Assembly: GCF_021390335.1 (NCBI RefSeq)
Contig: NZ_JAJUXK010000004.1
Location: forward strand, 620,001-684,000
From: Dyadobacter sp. CY343
GTDB lineage: Bacteria; Bacteroidota; Bacteroidia; Cytophagales; Spirosomataceae
Direction of reading: 5' to 3'
Length of the DNA: 64,000 bases
Position numbers and translations under genes: made by a program. The notes below the pieces were generated by a model. It saw nothing but the letters and a program-made list of their open reading frames with translations. It did not search any database and had not been told where the DNA came from. Below are positions 63,511 to 64,000 of the stretch, piece by piece (the first letter of the stretch is position 1; every line of letters begins with the position of its first letter).

Positions 63511-64000
63511 ATGAATAGAACAGATTTTTTGCGGACACTCGCAGGCGGCACGATCGCTGCGGGAGCATTTGCTAACCAGACATTTGCAGGTAGTCCAAAT
63601 ACAATACTTGCGGAAACCGCACCATTCAAGCAGGCGCCACTTCCTTACGATTTCGGCGCATTGGAACCGAGTATTGATAAAATGACGATGGAAATCCATT
63701 ATGGGAAGCACCATGCGGCGTATGTGAAAAATTTGAACGACGCAGTGAAAGGAACTGAATACGAGAAAAAGTCACTGGAAGATATTCTTAAGTCGGCAGG
63801 CAAAGCGCCGGCTGCGATCCGTAACAATGGTGGCGGACACTGGAACCACACTTTCTTCTGGGAAGTAATGGGACCTAAAAAAGCCGCAGGACCGACAGGC
63901 GCGGTGGCTGACGCGATCAACGGGCAGTTTGGCTCTCTGGATAAAATGAAGGAAGAATTCGCAAAAGCGGCAACCACAAGATTCGGCTCAGGCTGGGCGT
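63511..64000 (+). CDS. Fe/Mn superoxide dismutase with export signal, truncated at window end
   Basis: 163 residues are visible. The N-terminus NRTDFLRTLAGGTIAAGAFA is a signal-like leader (about 1-28) in front of the SOD domain, unlike cytoplasmic SODs. PYDFGALEPSIDKMTMEIHY with GKHHAAYVKNLN gives the first metal His, and NGGGHWNHTFFWEVMGP the second. The remaining Asp and His ligands lie beyond the edge. It removes superoxide, probably in the periplasm. It starts 27 nt after recR and could be co-transcribed. Confidence 0.93.
   Translation, partial: MNRTDFLRTLAGGTIAAGAFANQTFAGSPNTILAETAPFKQAPLPYDFGALEPSIDKMTMEIHYGKHHAAYVKNLNDAVKGTEYEKKSLEDILKSAGKAPAAIRNNGGGHWNHTFFWEVMGPKKAAGPTGAVADAINGQFGSLDKMKEEFAKAATTRFGSGWA

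Overview
The window looks like chromosomal DNA of a Bacteroidota bacterium of the order Cytophagales; protein style and gene mix suggest a relative of Dyadobacter/Spirosoma (inference, not proven). Supporting signs are promoters of the TTTG-N19/20-TAnnTTTG type, many short lipoproteins and Tat-like N-termini, a type IX secretion (T9SS) C-terminal domain, DUF families common in this phylum, and a SpmA-SpmB fusion in a non-sporulating lineage. No tRNA, rRNA, phage, insertion sequence or CRISPR array was seen. Coding density is high and intergenic gaps are nearly all below 300 bp.

Layout. 1-2.9 kb: a LacI-type regulator (cut by the window edge) divergent from uxaB, a hexuronate-pathway reductase. 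2.9-8.3 kb: MerR/TipAS regulator with its own promoter, ATP-grasp enzyme, two metallo-aminopeptidases (M17, M28) separated by 106-bp tandem REP-like hairpins. 8.4-11.9 kb: UbiA-like membrane protein with a methyltransferase, EamA transporter, HAD phosphatase. 11.9-14.9 kb: a TetR-SDR-DUF2798-fabF cluster with two matching operator palindromes. 15-22.5 kb: PQQ-type sugar dehydrogenase, beta-lactamase-fold hydrolase, DEAD-box helicase, sialidase-like lipoprotein, gpsA. 22.7-25.7 kb: TolC plus membrane-fusion protein. 25.8-33 kb: SpmAB fusion, T9SS cargo, Crp/Fnr regulator, TIM-barrel and Gfo/Idh/MocA sugar enzymes. 33-38.8 kb: Na+/H+ antiporter, subtilase, aminopeptidase P, MgtC.

39.0-45.5 kb carries the whole six-gene ebo cluster (eboA-eboF) in one tight co-directional run. 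This is the most notable system here: a conserved set (EboA, TatD-like hydrolase, UbiA prenyltransferase, dehydroquinate-synthase-like cyclase, TIM-barrel protein, alkaline-phosphatase-like enzyme) thought to make or move a small, probably prenylated, metabolite whose structure is unknown. It is followed by a second PQQ-type dehydrogenase and carboxynorspermidine synthase.

48-59.5 kb: folB, a DivIVA-domain protein, WD40 protein, phosphopantetheinyl transferase, galE-rfbB-rfbA nucleotide-sugar genes, O-methyltransferase, a LysM lytic transglycosylase, and an alkyltransferase-like protein without the reactive cysteine. 59.5-64 kb: small secreted proteins, a sodium:solute symporter, clpS, recR and a truncated superoxide dismutase with an export signal.

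Four convergent gene pairs share exactly a 4-bp palindrome (TTAA or CTAG) holding both stop codons. Several rho-independent terminators and some well-formed phylum-specific promoters could be placed by eye.
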